Part shown: one piece after another, positions 13,278 through 25,204 of the stretch
How the letters are laid out: each line of letters begins with the position of its first letter
Position numbering within the stretch: position 1 is the stretch's first letter
Source of the DNA: Rhypophila decipiens
Taxonomy: Eukaryota > Ascomycota > Sordariomycetes > Sordariales > Naviculisporaceae
DNA: 64,000 bases
Assembly: GCA_033297075.1 (NCBI GenBank)
Contig: MU858061.1
Coordinates: 124,001 to 188,000 of the forward strand
Direction: 5' to 3'
Translations under genes and position numbers: made by a program
The notes under the pieces: model-generated
Told to the model about the DNA's origin: nothing
The model's database searches: none
Seen by the model: the letters and a program-made list of their open reading frames with translations, nothing else

Positions 13278-14099
13278 GGACCCTGGGTGATGGACGGGAC
13301 GCTGAAGATTGATTGGATATTGTATGACGAGGACTCGACTTCGACGCATCGATACGGAATGCGTCGACCAACTCGGGGAGTCGCGAGCCTTCCATTGGGC
13401 GTCCGGTGCCAATCTGGTGAGGCCCAACTATGGGCACCGGACTGTGCGGTGACCGAGCCGAGACGGACAGGCGCTTTTCAAGGGATTGGACTACCTTTGG
13501 TAGCTCCCTAAAGACAGTAAGCCATGTCGAGGAGGTCAGGTTGAGCAAGGACGGCTGTTGGGGTTGTTGGTAATGAAATAAGCCAAAGCTTTTAGTCTAG
13601 ACAGTACCCTTTGGCGCTTATATGGATGTGCCATTGCCACAAGATTTTTCATCTTCATTTTAGGCGTATATAGTTCACCCTCTATAGACATCTTTACTGA
13701 AAGGCTTCACTTCACCGCTTTGAACATGGACGATGACTCTTTAACGTGTGCTTAGAGAATGCAGAAACACGGGTAGAAATTATGTTCTTAAAAATTTACC
13801 AAAGCCAAACATCACACAGTTGAAGAAATGCAACAACACGGCAAAGGGCAAGATCATCTCCACAATGTATGGGGGATACCGTACCCAGACCCATCCACCA
13901 TTTTGACCAAAGGTTCCACGTTCCACGAACCATCTGGTTGGCAGCGGCACTGCGCAGTTCTTTTTCCTTTCTCTTTTTGCCGACAAACCCACGGCTACGA
14001 GTCAAGACCCCTGACAGTTTTCAGAGGGCAAACAACCTGCCGCACCCACACCTCGACAAAAGCGGATTCACGGCCACAAAGCTCATAACAACACACCAA
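13278..14099. other. Intergenic, 3' flank of the C2H2 regulator
   Basis: This is the probable 3' UTR and spacer leading to the tRNA gene. I see no coding frame with any support and no other RNA gene. Confidence 0.6.
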
Positions 14100-14211
14100 G
14101 GCAAGATGGCCGAGCGGTCTAAGGCGCCACGTTAAGGTCTACCTTAATAACATTCTGCATCCCAGGATTCCGTGGTCCGAAAGGGCGTGGGTTCGAATCC
14201 CACTCTTGTCA
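14100..14211 (+). tRNA. tRNA-Leu(AAG) with a 32-base intron
   Basis: The cloverleaf can be folded by hand. The acceptor stem GGCAAGA pairs with TCTTGTC (one G-T pair), with discriminator A at 14211. The D arm is GCCGAGCGGTCTAAGGC. The anticodon stem CCACG (14127-14131) pairs with CGTGG (14171-14175). The loop reads TT-AAG-G before the intron, giving anticodon AAG at 14134-14136. The intron spans 14138-14169, the canonical site just 3' of base 37. A long class II variable arm follows, then the T arm GTGGG-TTCGAAT-CCCAC. The T arm contains the B-box promoter. The long variable arm and A73 fit leucine identity. Confidence 0.92.
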
Positions 14212-15187
14212 GTATAGCAGCCTGTTCTTCAGCTAGTTATCTTTTTGGGTCTTTCTTTTTGTGGGCGGGTATATTTACTACTGGTAGTCCATCTGCCCTC
14301 ACGCTAGAATTATGCACTTCATAAGCCCCGTCCAAGCTCACCTTTTGTCATGTCATTCAGAGTAATAAAACTCAACGTTCTTATATATACCTGTCGTTTC
14401 AATTTTATTTCTCCATGCCTGTCCTTCATGATGTGTTGCTGCCAAAAGGGGCAGACAACCCCTGAATTGTCCTCACTGCCGAAGATTGGACTTCTTGGCA
14501 CGGCCCGGTCTGCTCCAACGAGAGCTGTGGCTGCCGAGTCTCTTATCAGACCTCTTATCGCCCCCTGTACCAAGCTTCGATCGATGGCTGCCCCAAGAAA
14601 ATTTCAGAAATTTGACCAGAAATTTTTCCGTGTGCCCAGTTGTCATCCAGCATCGGTCAAAACTCCAGCCGTTCCCTCCTTCGGAGCCGTCAGTTCTTCC
14701 GCGAGCGAGAGGCAATCCTATCCGACTTGGAATAGTTTCGTTGAACCCATATCATCCCAGGTACGTCTTGCTTCAAGCAAACCTAAAATACATTTCCACT
14801 TGTACCATCGCAGCCAATTGCCCCCCCTTTTGCACCCCATCGTCGTTTGGTCATCCAGATTTTGCATCGCCATATTATCTGGACCGTGGAAAGATATTGA
14901 TGCATCGATATTGTCGGCGTCAATTGACTTGCGCCTTCTCACGATGACGACCTTTTCCAATGCCCTTCCCTCCTTCCCTACCTGTCTTCCAGGGTCATGT
15001 CCCCATCGATTGTTTGTCGATAGAAACTAGGAAGGCTCAATTGATCTCTGTTGCAAATTCTCCATACCTCTCCATGTGCCATCGCTAATTTCCGGTACTA
15101 TGAAAGTTCATTCCAGCCCATCCTGGGTCCTCTCCGTGACGGTGTTGGGTCCGTCATCGTGTAGAGACCTCCGTGGCGATCTAGAAA
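14212..15187. other. Promoter and leader of the RGT1-like gene
   Basis: About 970 bases of pyrimidine-rich DNA between the tRNA and the next start codon. Open frames here (for example 14350-15030) have no recognisable product and look like leader sequence. Confidence 0.55.
14242..14246 (+). terminator. Likely Pol III terminator of tRNA-Leu
   Basis: A run of five T lies 31 bases past the discriminator base, with another T run shortly after (about 14256-14260). Fungal Pol III usually stops at such runs. The distance is somewhat long. Confidence 0.5.
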
Positions 15188-18100
15188 ATGTTTGAACAGC
15201 AACAGCTTACCCTGCCCAAGAGGCAACCTCCGGTTCAGCTCCCCGACAGCCCGCGACAAGAATCGACGCCGGTCACTGTGGACGATAAGAAGGCCATTGC
15301 TGTCGAAGCCGAAAATGTCATGATGCAGTATCCCTCGCCGTCCGACGCCCCGGACGGCCAATACTACCACCTTCCGACGCGGGAACAAGTTTTGGCGCAA
15401 CAGGCGATGGCTCAGCAGGTCGAGCAAGAACAACCCAGTCAGGCTGACCTTGCCGCCCTACAAGAGCATCAGCAACACCAGGAGCAAAATCAGGTGGAGG
15501 AACATCACAACCTGCACGAGCTCCAGGAGCTACAATCCTCGCCTACCCAACACCATAACGCGGCTGTAGTCAGTGTTGACGAGTTCCAACTCGCTGCCCA
15601 ACTGACGCAGGGTTTGGCACAGAGCTTAACAAATATCAACATGATGAATGATGTCCAACAACAAGAACCGGTGCAGGAGTCCCAGCTTCACCCCCAAGAA
15701 GATGTCGAAATGCAGAACCAAAGCGATGTCCATCTCCATGAGCAATTGCAAGCCCAGCTGGAAAACCACGACCATATGCAGAGTCAGCAACAGCAGATGC
15801 AGCCACAAGAGGAACTGCAGGCTCACAGCCAGCTACAGTCTCAGCAGGGCATGCAAGTGCATCAAGAACAGCTGAAGGTTGACCACGAACTGCAAGGTCA
15901 ACATCAACAACTCCAGGCGCAGGCGCAGCAACAGCATCTGCAACATCATGAAGGGCTTCAAAGCCACGATCAACAGCTTCAGGAGGTCTTGTCGCACTCT
16001 CAACAGTCTCAGGCTCAGCATCTCTACGGACAAAATCCGCCGCAGCTCCAACATGGGCAGTCACATTCCCCGATCGATGGACTCCCAAACTCGCCATACC
16101 CTCTTCTCGATGCCAATACTCCGCCAAGGAAGAGATCCAAGGTGTCACGGGCTTGTGATGAATGTCGTCGAAAGAAGATCAAGTGCGATGCTCAGTCGGA
16201 GCCTGGTGGTGGCCTGCCATGTTCAAATTGCAGACGAGCCGGTGCCCAATGTCTCTTCAGCCGTGTTCCGCAGAAGCGAGGCCCTAGCAAAGGCTACATC
16301 AAGGAACTAGCCGATCGTATTAATAATATTGAGGGCAAGTTTGGAATAAGCAAAGAGGACAGTGCGACAAGGAGGGCATCGGCCGAGGCATACCCATCAC
16401 CAACTCCCGGCGATGACTCGAGGAAGCGACCCTACTCGACCATGTCTGTGGACGGGTTTTCTGCAGCATCCCCTGCTGGGCAACCACCGTGGGTCTCGGA
16501 GCACAAACCCATCAGGCCATATAATGCCGAGCCTCGCCCTCCATACTCGGTCAATGACTTGGCCCCAAAGCCGGAGACCCCCGCGCCAATGCTCTGTCCC
16601 ATGGAGAGCCTGCCACCGGCCCAGCCGGACACTATGGATGGGATGGTACAGAATGGATTGGTACCGAACAGTGTTCCAGTTGCCGGGCTACCGCGCGACA
16701 CTGTATCTCAAGAGCCTCAACAGCCGAAGCAGGTGCGGGAGATAGACGATGTCAGGTTCGACTGCTACTTGAACGTTATTCATCGCACCTTTCCTATTCT
16801 GGCCGGTAGCAAACGTCGAGTCGGGTTCCTGCTGGAGCAATGTCCGACCAAGCTGCACAACGCATTTCTCCATGCCTTCTACGCCTTGTTGAAGCCCTTC
16901 ATCCAAAATGCCCCCGACCTCGACTTTGGCTCCTCTCTCACCGCCTTCCAGCTGATGCACGAATGGGAAATGGAAAGACATACGCCTGCGCTTGTGACGA
17001 ACCTTGTGCACCTTCAGACCCTGGTCATGCTGGTCATCGAGGCAGACTATCACGGACTAACTTCAATCAAGGGAGAGGCGGCTGGTCCGGCCAAACAGTC
17101 CATTCTGGCTCGAGCCGTCGGTGTCGGGTTCAATATGAGGCTGTATCTTGCACAACCAAGTCCCACCCCTGGCCCCGATTTCGATCCGGACGCTAATCAA
17201 AACGTGTCGTTGCGGGCTTGGTGGACATTGATTATGCTCGATCGCTGGAATGCCATGGGGACTGCATCTCCCTTATTAGTCTCTAATGACACCGTTGTCG
17301 TTTTCCCGGGGCTGAGATACATTGTGGGGGATGCCGTCTTTTTGTCTCTAAGTAAGGATATTCTCCCTTTTCGCGTTGGCTCGGGCAAAACTAACCCTGA
17401 TCAGAATTATCATATTATTTAGGCCTCTTTAAGCCGCTCGGCGTGCGGCCTTCCCTTGACCCCTTTGGAGAGAGTCCGCCTGAGATTGGTTCGTTCAGCA
17501 ACGCTATTGCTGAGAGCTTGCGGTGGCAGTTTCCTGCGGAACTCGACGAGGCTCGAGAGCCTGGCCTTCACCTTGCCTATTGGCATTTTAGGCTCCTGGC
17601 GCAGCTCTTCTCAATGAGCTGGAGCCCGGAACTGTCATTGCAGTGCTGTAGCAATATCGTGCGTCTGCTTCTGAGCAACGCACAGTTGATCAATCCGTTG
17701 ACGCACCATTTCGTTTCTCTTTGTTCATTGGTCTTGATGGAGCTCACCAAAGCCGACATGCATCGGGAGGAGGCCAAGAAACTGGCCAAGGATCTCGTCG
17801 ACTTTGGCATTGCGCCTTCGCCCTGGAATTCCATGGTCCAGAGCACGCTTGCGGCGAAGCTTGCAGCTTTGGGTCCGACCGGGCCCGATTTCGACAAGAA
17901 GGCTGTTCAGGGAGAGACAAATCAGAATCTGCAGCAGTTGGCGGACCTGCCTGCGAGTGTCGAAGAGACCCTTCCCCAGGCCCTCAACTCGGACGCGACA
18001 ACGCAAGGGCAGGACCCGGCTGCCGCTCCTGACGCTGCCACCGACACACTAAAAGAGGAGCTGCTCGACTCGATCAAGGGCCTCCAATACGACCAGCAAC

Positions 18101-18360
18101 CCCCACCTGCCACTGTCGTCCCTTGTGCCGATGGACCGGTGGCCACGGTTAATAATAATAGTAATTTTAATACTGCGTCGTCTCTCGAACTTGTCCCTCG
18201 GTATGAAAAGGCGACGTTAGACCCTCGGGCCATCTTGAGGACCGGTTACCTCCTTGCTTTCCTCGTCGAGGAGCAAGAGCCACAGCCATCGCCGCAGCCA
18301 CCACCCGAGTCTCAATCACATGCACAGCAGCATCAACAGGAAGCAACCATACCGTCTTAG
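15188..18360 (+). CDS. RGT1-like Zn2Cys6 transcription factor with Gln/His-rich N-terminus
   Basis: Two exons, 15188-17351 and 17423-18360, with a 71-base intron, give 1033 residues. The binuclear cluster C-x2-C-x6-C-x11-C-x2-C-x6-C is complete at residues 323-355. It is followed by KRGPSKGYIKELADR, the stretch that marks the yeast Rgt1 group of glucose-responsive repressors. From about residue 520 to 735 the sequence (FDCYLNVIHRTFPILAG, LRAWWTLIMLDRWNAMG) fits a fungal_trans regulatory domain. Residues from about 75 to 300 are very rich in Gln, His, Leu and Glu, written with mixed CAG/CAA/CAT codons and not as a pure triplet repeat. The C-terminus is Pro/Gln-rich and probably disordered. A role in hexose-transporter or carbon-source regulation is inferred from similarity to Rgt1 only. 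Confidence 0.9.
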
Positions 18361-19725
18361 GAAGCCGCTTTGGTTGTCTCGTTTCCCTTGGGGGCCATAT
18401 CAGTGGCCGTGTCAGTTAAATTCGAGGATCTGGGTACCGAGGAGAATATACGTTAATGTGAGGATTGGTTGGAATCGGCGTTGGGAAGATGAGGCTTTGT
18501 TTGGCCTCGTCTGGTCCCTCTCAACCCAATTGGGAGGGGACCATATTTTTGGATAGATATCGGGGCATTGGCCTCGATAGGCATTGGGCATGCAGAGATG
18601 AGGCCTCCTTTCTTGCCTGTTAGGCCTTGTTCTTTCTCTTGGAAGTCTCTGTCCCGCTCTTGTGCGCAGCATTGGTGTGAAAAAAGGCCGTTGTTTATAT
18701 TCTTGCCTTTGGCGTTATATAAAAGCTGGAGCATCGGAAACATGAGGACCGTTCGGTCTTCCATTCTGTTCTTTTCTTGTACACTTCTTTTCTTGTATTT
18801 TAGTATACCCACTCTCTTGTATCACTCCCACGCTCTCTATATAATGTTTCATGGATACTTCATAATGGACTTGACGCATGGCGAGGAACTTTTATCGAAT
18901 TTATGTTGCCATCTTTCAGACTGTGTGTGAGTGTGTACGGATACACAGATAATGAAACTGAATACGATCAATACCTGTATTACATCCAACCATGGCTTTG
19001 TCAGCAAGAGCTCAGTATGCACAGACCCCAAATGGAGGGGGTTGCGAGGGGAAAGCGGGGTGTTCGATCTGACGTCAATCATTCACTGCTGGGGGTTTAT
19101 GTAGGAAGCGAGAACAGGAGAATAGCAATGGCGGGGTAGGTCCGGGACGATAGCTTCATACTGATTGATACTGTAAGTGTAACCAGTTGAATCGGGTTTA
19201 CATAATATCTCTCTCCGTAGCTTCTCCTCGTTTCTTTTCCCCGCAGATTACTGAGCACATAACGACCCCCATCGACTGACTGACTGGCTGTGCAATAGAA
19301 AGCACATGAACTCTCTACGGACTGGTGCTCATCAGCGATTGAGATTCTTGTCGAATTCTTCGATTTCACCTCGTCATTTTTTCGCTGCTGGATATTGTGC
19401 CAAGAAAACAACTCAACCTGTCCTGCTGGGAAATAGGAATCAACGACAGCTGCCGATTGGACTTTATAGAGGTATTTAATTCTGCTTTTCTTTTTGCAAT
19501 CGGTGATATGGCTTGTGGGCGTTCTTCTTGGCGAAGGCCATTGAGAAGATGTGATATCGACCAAGAGGTTGGAATTTCTCATCCAATAGAACTTTTGATT
19601 CACCCTTTCCCCAGGCTGTCAAAACACTGGTCTGATTTTCTTGAATTCAGGTGCCTTTTGGTATACAGCCAGCCGCTGACAATATATTTTTCATAGCTTC
19701 TGGACTGCAAAGAACATTCGCAACC
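18361..19725. other. Intergenic between RGT1-like gene and glyoxalase I
   Basis: This contains the 3' flank of the regulator and the upstream region of the glyoxalase gene. Open frames such as 19097-19603 on the minus strand have no recognisable features. Confidence 0.55.
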
Positions 19726-20900
19726 ATGGCGACCACTACGGACCTCAAGACTTACAAGTTCAACCACTCCATGTGAGTTTGCTCCATCCACATGTGGGCT
19801 CAGCAAGTTGCAAAGCTGGCCTACACACCTCCCTCCATATGAAGCCAATACTGACTGACCTTGGGCATCCAGGATCCGGGTCAAAGACCCCAAGGAGTCG
19901 GGTTAGTTTTCTCAACCATTTGCCGCTTCTCCCAAGCCACTGCATCTAACCCCCGTAAATAGTAAAATTCTACGAATACCTCGGCATGTCGGTAATAAAG
20001 AAACTCTCCTTCCCCGAAGCAAAATTCGACCTCTACTTTCTAGCCTACGACTCCCCATCCGCCGTCTCGGCAGGCAAAAATGTCTGGGACCGAGAGGGCT
20101 TGATCGAACTCACACACAACTACGGCACGGAATCCGACCCGTCTTACAAGATCAACAATGGCAATGTCGAGCCGCACCGCGGATTCGGACACTTGTGTGT
20201 CTCGGTGGATAACATCCAGGCCGCGTGTAAACGTCTGGAAGATGCTGGTTACAAATTCCAGAAGAAGTTGAGCGACGGCAAGATGAGGCATATTGCGTTT
20301 GTGTTGGATCCTGATGGGTACTGGGTGGAGATTGTTGGGCAGAAACCAATCGAGGAGGCGGAGAAGATTGAGACGACTGAGTTGGGGACGTATAGGATGA
20401 ATCATACTATGCTCAGGGTCAAGGATGCGGAGAGCAGCTTGAAGTTTTATCAGGAGGTCATGGGGATGAAGCTGCTCAGGACGAATGTCAATGAGAAGGG
20501 CGGGTTTAATTTGTACTTTTTGGGGTATGGAGATGCGACGAAGGAAGGGGAGGGCACGGCGGATCGGGAGGGATTGTTGGAGTTGACTTGGAATTATGGG
20601 ACCGAGAAGGATAAGGATTTCAAGTATCATGATGGGAATTCGCAGCCTCAAGGGTTTGGGCATATTTGTGAGTTTTTCTTCTTCCTTTCTTTTTAAAGGG
20701 ATGAGGTTAACTAACTGATGATAGGCGTCTCTGTCGACAACATCGAGGCTGCTTGCGAGAGATTCGAGTCGCTCAATGTCAACTGGAAGAAGAGGCTTAC
20801 GGATGGAAGAATGAAGAACGTGGCCTTTGTGCTGGACCCGGATGGATACTGGGTCGAGATTGTCCAGAATGAGGCGATTGCTGGGAAGGCTAACTTTTAA
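19726..20900 (+). CDS. GLO1: Glyoxalase I (lactoylglutathione lyase), two-domain form
   Basis: Four exons, 19726-19772, 19873-19901, 19963-20667 and 20725-20900, give 318 residues, close to the yeast enzyme (326). The enzyme converts the hemithioacetal of methylglyoxal and glutathione to S-lactoylglutathione in the cytosol, the first step in removing this glycolytic by-product. The protein is an internal duplication. The first half has NHSMIRVKD, GLIELTHNYGTE, GFGHLCVSVD and DPDGYWVEIV. The second repeats them as NHTMLRVKD, GLLELTWNYGTE, GFGHICVSVD and DPDGYWVEIV. The metal-ligand His/Glu positions of these motifs are present in both halves, so both active sites could work, as in yeast. The first exon is only 47 bases and exon 2 only 29 bases, so automated annotation may miss the N-terminus and start at the in-frame ATG at 19986. 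Confidence 0.96.
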
Positions 20901-22380
20901 AGGGCTGATGTTGGGAGTTTGAAAGTGAACTCTGGAAGAGAACAAAATGGTGTTTGTCAGATGGGCCTGCGAGATCGGGTTGATGCTACGCCGAGGAGAT
21001 GTTTGGTATCTGCAGGTCGTACGAGCTGACTGACTGACTGACTGCAGTGTGGATCCGAGTCCGATCAGATCGACAATGTATTGTTTTGTTCACCTGACTC
21101 TTTTCTTGTTGATGATTCGTCTGCGCTGATGCTCCTTTCATAGGTAGGATTCCAAGTCGAGCTTGCCCCCACTGACTTGCGCATCTTGTCCATGTTTCTT
21201 CTTGGTCTACCTCACAGCCCTGTTCCCCCAGTCTTGGATGTTTCGAGAGGCCATGGGGAAGCCGCAGTAGACTGCAGTAGTCAAACGTGGGGGAAGGGCA
21301 AGTGAGGGGTATCCGCTTTCTGTAATGTATAAGAAGCTGCATGTGAGACTTGGATACTACGCTATGTTGACGACCAGTCTAGATGGACATGATGAATGGT
21401 TCCAATACTGGCTGCTTTCAATGGTGCTGAGCTGTTATAGGTTGATGGTGCATATTAGCTGTTGTGGTATGTTGCTCTTCCTTTCTCTGGTCTGGGCTGG
21501 GTGACATGACAGTTGGGTTGGTGTTATGTGATGCTATTACATGTACAAATCGGAGGTGCTTGGCTGGGTTCTGAATTGTGTTCTCTGGTCCTGGCGTACG
21601 GCATCCTGCTTTGAGAATACCAAGATCCCACTTCCGATCAACTCTCAGGTACATCAACCTACCACTCGAAGTTTGTGGTCATGAATGAACCAACAGGGCA
21701 AGCCATTCCCCCGCGCTGTCTTCTCTTGATGACAAGCTTGACTGCCTACCGAGCTCGATTCTTTCTTCGTGCTTCCGTTCATTGTCTGTTCATGACCCGG
21801 CCGGACTACCCAATCGGGAAGTTTGCTTGTCTTGACGTCTGTACCTCTCTTTGTTCACCACTTACAGCTCCCGAGGCGGGCAACAGCACTGCAGTCCCTC
21901 TCTCTCCCCCCACCGGACACATGTCATACATACTACCCCCATCCCTCGTTCTCGTTCTCTACGAATAGAATCAATACACCCGCTGATGGTTGTTCGTTTT
22001 GGAATTTCCCTGCATGGAGTGTGCATATTGCAGCCCATGTTGACTTATCCGAGACTCCCGCCTCGTTGTTACTCCTCTATTCGTGATCTCTTGCCTCGAG
22101 TGGATTGGTAGTCACCTTCCAGGTACCGAGGAACTGAGTGAGCCTCGTTTCTTGCCGTCTTTATATGTAAAGGGGCCCCCAACCTTGCTGACAAGATTGG
22201 ACTTGAAGCTCCTTACCCCTGATATACAATCACCAGCCAGCTGAATCGACTGATATTCAATTCCTCCAAGCCTCATTCACGCTTTACAACATCTCTCTTC
22301 GTCCAGTTCATCGTCCTACCAACAAATCTTTTCACCAGTTTTTAACTCAAACTCCCAAGAAATAAACAATCCAATCAAGA
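20901..22380. other. Intergenic between glyoxalase I and phosphoglycerate dehydrogenase
   Basis: No coding frame here has support. It holds a short GACT repeat near 21026 and the dehydrogenase promoter. A TATA-like TTTATATG near 22158 lies about 220 bases before that ATG, followed by a pyrimidine-rich leader. Confidence 0.55.
21026..21044. repeat. (CTGA)n microsatellite
   Basis: Four to five tandem CTGA units lie in the spacer downstream of glyoxalase I. The same unit on the other phase recurs near 62603. Confidence 0.8.
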
Positions 22381-23453
22381 ATGTCTCCAGCAGCAATCTC
22401 GGAACCCTCTTCCCCCCTCGATTCCTCCTCCCCATCAAATCCCAACCGCCCAAAAATCCTAGTCCCCGAAAAAGTATCCCCAGAAGGCCTCGCCCTCCTC
22501 CGAACCCTCTACGAAGTCGACGTCCTCCAAGGCCTCTCCCCCGAAGATCTCATCTCCAAAATCCCATCCTACCACGGCCTGATAGTCCGCTCCGAAACCA
22601 AAGTCACATCTTCCGTCCTGCAAGCAGGCCGCAAACTCCGCGTCGTCGCCCGCGCGGGTGTCGGCGTGGACAACATCGACGTCCCCGCCGCAACCTCACA
22701 AGGCATAATCGTAGTAAACTCCCCGAGCGGAAACATCGTCGCTGCCGCAGAACACACCATCGCCCTACTCCTCGCAACAGCGCGCAACATCGGACGGGCA
22801 GATTCCTCCTTCAAAAACGGCAAATGGGAGCGGAGCAAACTCGTCGGCGTGGAAGTCGGGCGGAAAACCCTCGGCATCATTGGCCTAGGAAAAGTAGGCA
22901 TGAAAGTGGCGCGCATGGCGATCGGCCTGGGCATGAAGGTCATCGCCCTCGATCCGTACGCTTCCCCCGATATGGCGCGGCAAGCTGGGGTGGAGGCTAT
23001 TGTGCCCTCGCTGGGGGATTTACTCCCCGCTGTGGATTTTTTGACGATTCATACACCCCTTTTGGCGTCTACGCTGAATTTACTCGGGGAGGAGGAGTTT
23101 AAAAAGATGAAGAGCTCGGCGCGGGTGTTGAATGTCGCGAGGGGGGGGGTTTATAATGAGGAGGCGCTGTTGAAGGCGCTGGATGAGGGGTGGATTGCGG
23201 GGGCCGGGATCGATGTGTTTACTGAGGAGCCGCCTAAGGAGGGGAGTGCTGCGCAGAGGCTGGCGAGGCATGAGAAGGTGGTGAGTACACCGCACTTGGG
23301 GGCTAGTACGGTGGAGGCGCAGGAGAATGTTAGTATGGATGTTTGTACCCAGGTTTTGGAGATTCTCAGGGGAGGGCTACCCACCGCGGCGGTCAACGCG
23401 CCGTTGATCTTGCCCGAGGAGTATAAACGCCTGGAACCGTTTGTTCGATTGTG

Positions 23454-23490
<37 letters not shown>

Positions 23491-24295
23491 CTTGTTTTGG
23501 TTAAAGGGGGGCGGGGCATGCTAATGATTTGCTGGGTGATATCATAGGGTTGAGAGAATGGGGAGTTTATACACCCAACACTTTGCCGTCCGAAATGCTT
23601 CGGGCGGCAGAAGATTCGAGCTTGTCTACCACGGCGAGCTGGCGGAAATCACAAATACAAGACCGCTATTCGCTGCTTTGGTCAAGGGCCTCGTCAGCAG
23701 CATCAGCGACGCCGGCGGACGCGACGTCAACATCGTCAACGCAACCCTCATCGCCCGGGAGCGAGGAATCGCAATCGACGAGAAACATGTGAGAAATGAA
23801 GTGCCCGTGTATAACTCTCTCGTGTCGTTGCGAAGTTTTGAGACGACGGCGGCGGACGAGGCGCCTGTTGGGCAGGTCATCGAGGGCTATGTAAGCGGCA
23901 AGAGCATCTTCATCTCGAAACTGGATCGTTTCGCTGCGAATTTTACACCCGAGGGCACGCTGTTGATCTTGCATAATTATGACCAGCCGGGCAAGATTGG
24001 GAACGTGGGCATGGTGCTGGGCAAGCATGCGATTAATATCAAGTTTATGCAGGTCGCGGGGTTGAATCGCGAGGCGAGGGAGGCGGCTGCTAAGGAGGCG
24101 GCTACTGCTAGTAGTACTGAGGAGGATGGGCCCGTTGTTGCTGTTGAGACGGCGAGTTCATCTGATGGAGGAGGAGGAGATCCGAAAAAGGAGGCGCTGA
24201 TGTTGCTTGGTGTTGATGGCGAGATTACCGAGGGGGTTGTCAAGGATTTGGGTGAGGCCGAGGGGATTTTGAACGTTAGTTTGGTGAGGCTTTGA
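22381..24295 (+). CDS. D-3-phosphoglycerate dehydrogenase, long form with ACT domain
   Basis: Two exons, 22381-23450 and 23548-24295, give 605 residues. The enzyme oxidises 3-phosphoglycerate to 3-phosphohydroxypyruvate with NAD, the first step of serine synthesis. The NAD site GLGKVG is at residues 168-173. Catalytic Arg254 is in NVARGG, the DVFTEEP acidic motif is near 282, and His305 is in PHLGAST. After the catalytic part come an intervening domain and an ACT-type regulatory domain from about residue 493 (LLILHNYDQPGKIGNVG). The architecture is that of the long (about 530-residue) bacterial-type enzyme, not the shorter yeast Ser3/Ser33 form. The excess length comes from an N-terminal Ser/Pro segment and an Ala/Glu/Ser/Gly-rich insertion inside the ACT domain at about residues 525-565. 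The first exon switches from C-ending to G-rich codons about halfway. Feedback by serine is possible but not shown. Confidence 0.95.
23457..23484. repeat. (AC)14 microsatellite next to a splice donor
   Basis: A pure AC dinucleotide run lies within the 97-base intron of the phosphoglycerate dehydrogenase gene. It starts directly after the donor GTGAGT at 23451-23456. Length changes would alter a large part of this small intron. Confidence 0.9.
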
Positions 24296-25204
24296 CTGTC
24301 TCTGTACCCGAGGAAATGTATTAGGAGTTGGATGAGCGTGCTATGTTGGTTTCATGGATGGTATGTTTGCATTCTTGGGGGGCTGGAATAGGGGCTCACA
24401 TGGGATGGAGACATGAGAAGAAATCAATGATTGATTTTACGTCTTGTTTTGATGTTTTTTTATTTACCTAGGAACTCATTATGGTTCGCAAATACATAGT
24501 GATCAATGCACCTAAAATCCCATCGTGATGTACAGTGACAGTCTAGTGAGTGAGTGCTTGACCTGGGTTTGATGTTGCCATATGCCCCTTTTTACCCCTT
24601 TTCAAGGTCAGCTCAGAGACCAGGGTTAGGGTCCAGGCCAGTGGGGTCCCACTCAACACCACTTCCACCTCCGTGGAACGACTTCCCAGCGACAAAAAAA
24701 AAGCCATAAAATACGTCATGATAACCGACGGAATTGTGCCCGCCCATGGCCCGATCGAATGTCGATTTTCCCGATTCTGCGGGTGCCCGGGATGCTTGAT
24801 TCACCCAGTTTGTGTGCAGATCACTGACAAAGGAGGCTCTGTCGTCCGATATCGATGATGGAGTGTACGACGTCATCCCGTGGATGCTTGCACCGTCTCT
24901 TTGCGCTAGCAACACCTTATGCAGACGACGCAGCCAACCGGTCTGCCCGTGGCAGGCATGATGGCGATTATCTCCTATGATGTTCGGAGATAATTGACCA
25001 TGGTTTTTATCTGATTTTTTTTTTACCGAGGTTCTGGAGGCGGTTTCGCTTGCTTGGGTCGACGGGGGGGTGACGGCATGGGTTATATAAAGGGAGCTTG
25101 CCGCTTGAGATGAGCTTAATACTGACATCTACAACTTCAACTTACAGCTCACCTCCATTGAACAACATATAACCAAGAATCAACCACTTAATCCATTACT
25201 CAAA
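24296..25204. other. Intergenic upstream of the alcohol dehydrogenase
   Basis: This is the 3' flank of the phosphoglycerate dehydrogenase and the promoter of the alcohol dehydrogenase. The minus-strand frame 24613-25128 runs through the promoter and has no recognisable product. Confidence 0.55.
25084..25092 (+). promoter_or_regulatory. Probable TATA box of the alcohol dehydrogenase gene
   Basis: TATATAAAG lies 120 bases before the ATG and is followed by a leader rich in CA and AAC, a typical arrangement for a strongly expressed fungal gene. It is inferred from sequence only. Confidence 0.6.

Noticed and set aside
24613..25128. 171-codon minus-strand frame
   Set aside because: It runs through the promoter and TATA box of the alcohol dehydrogenase and has no recognisable product.
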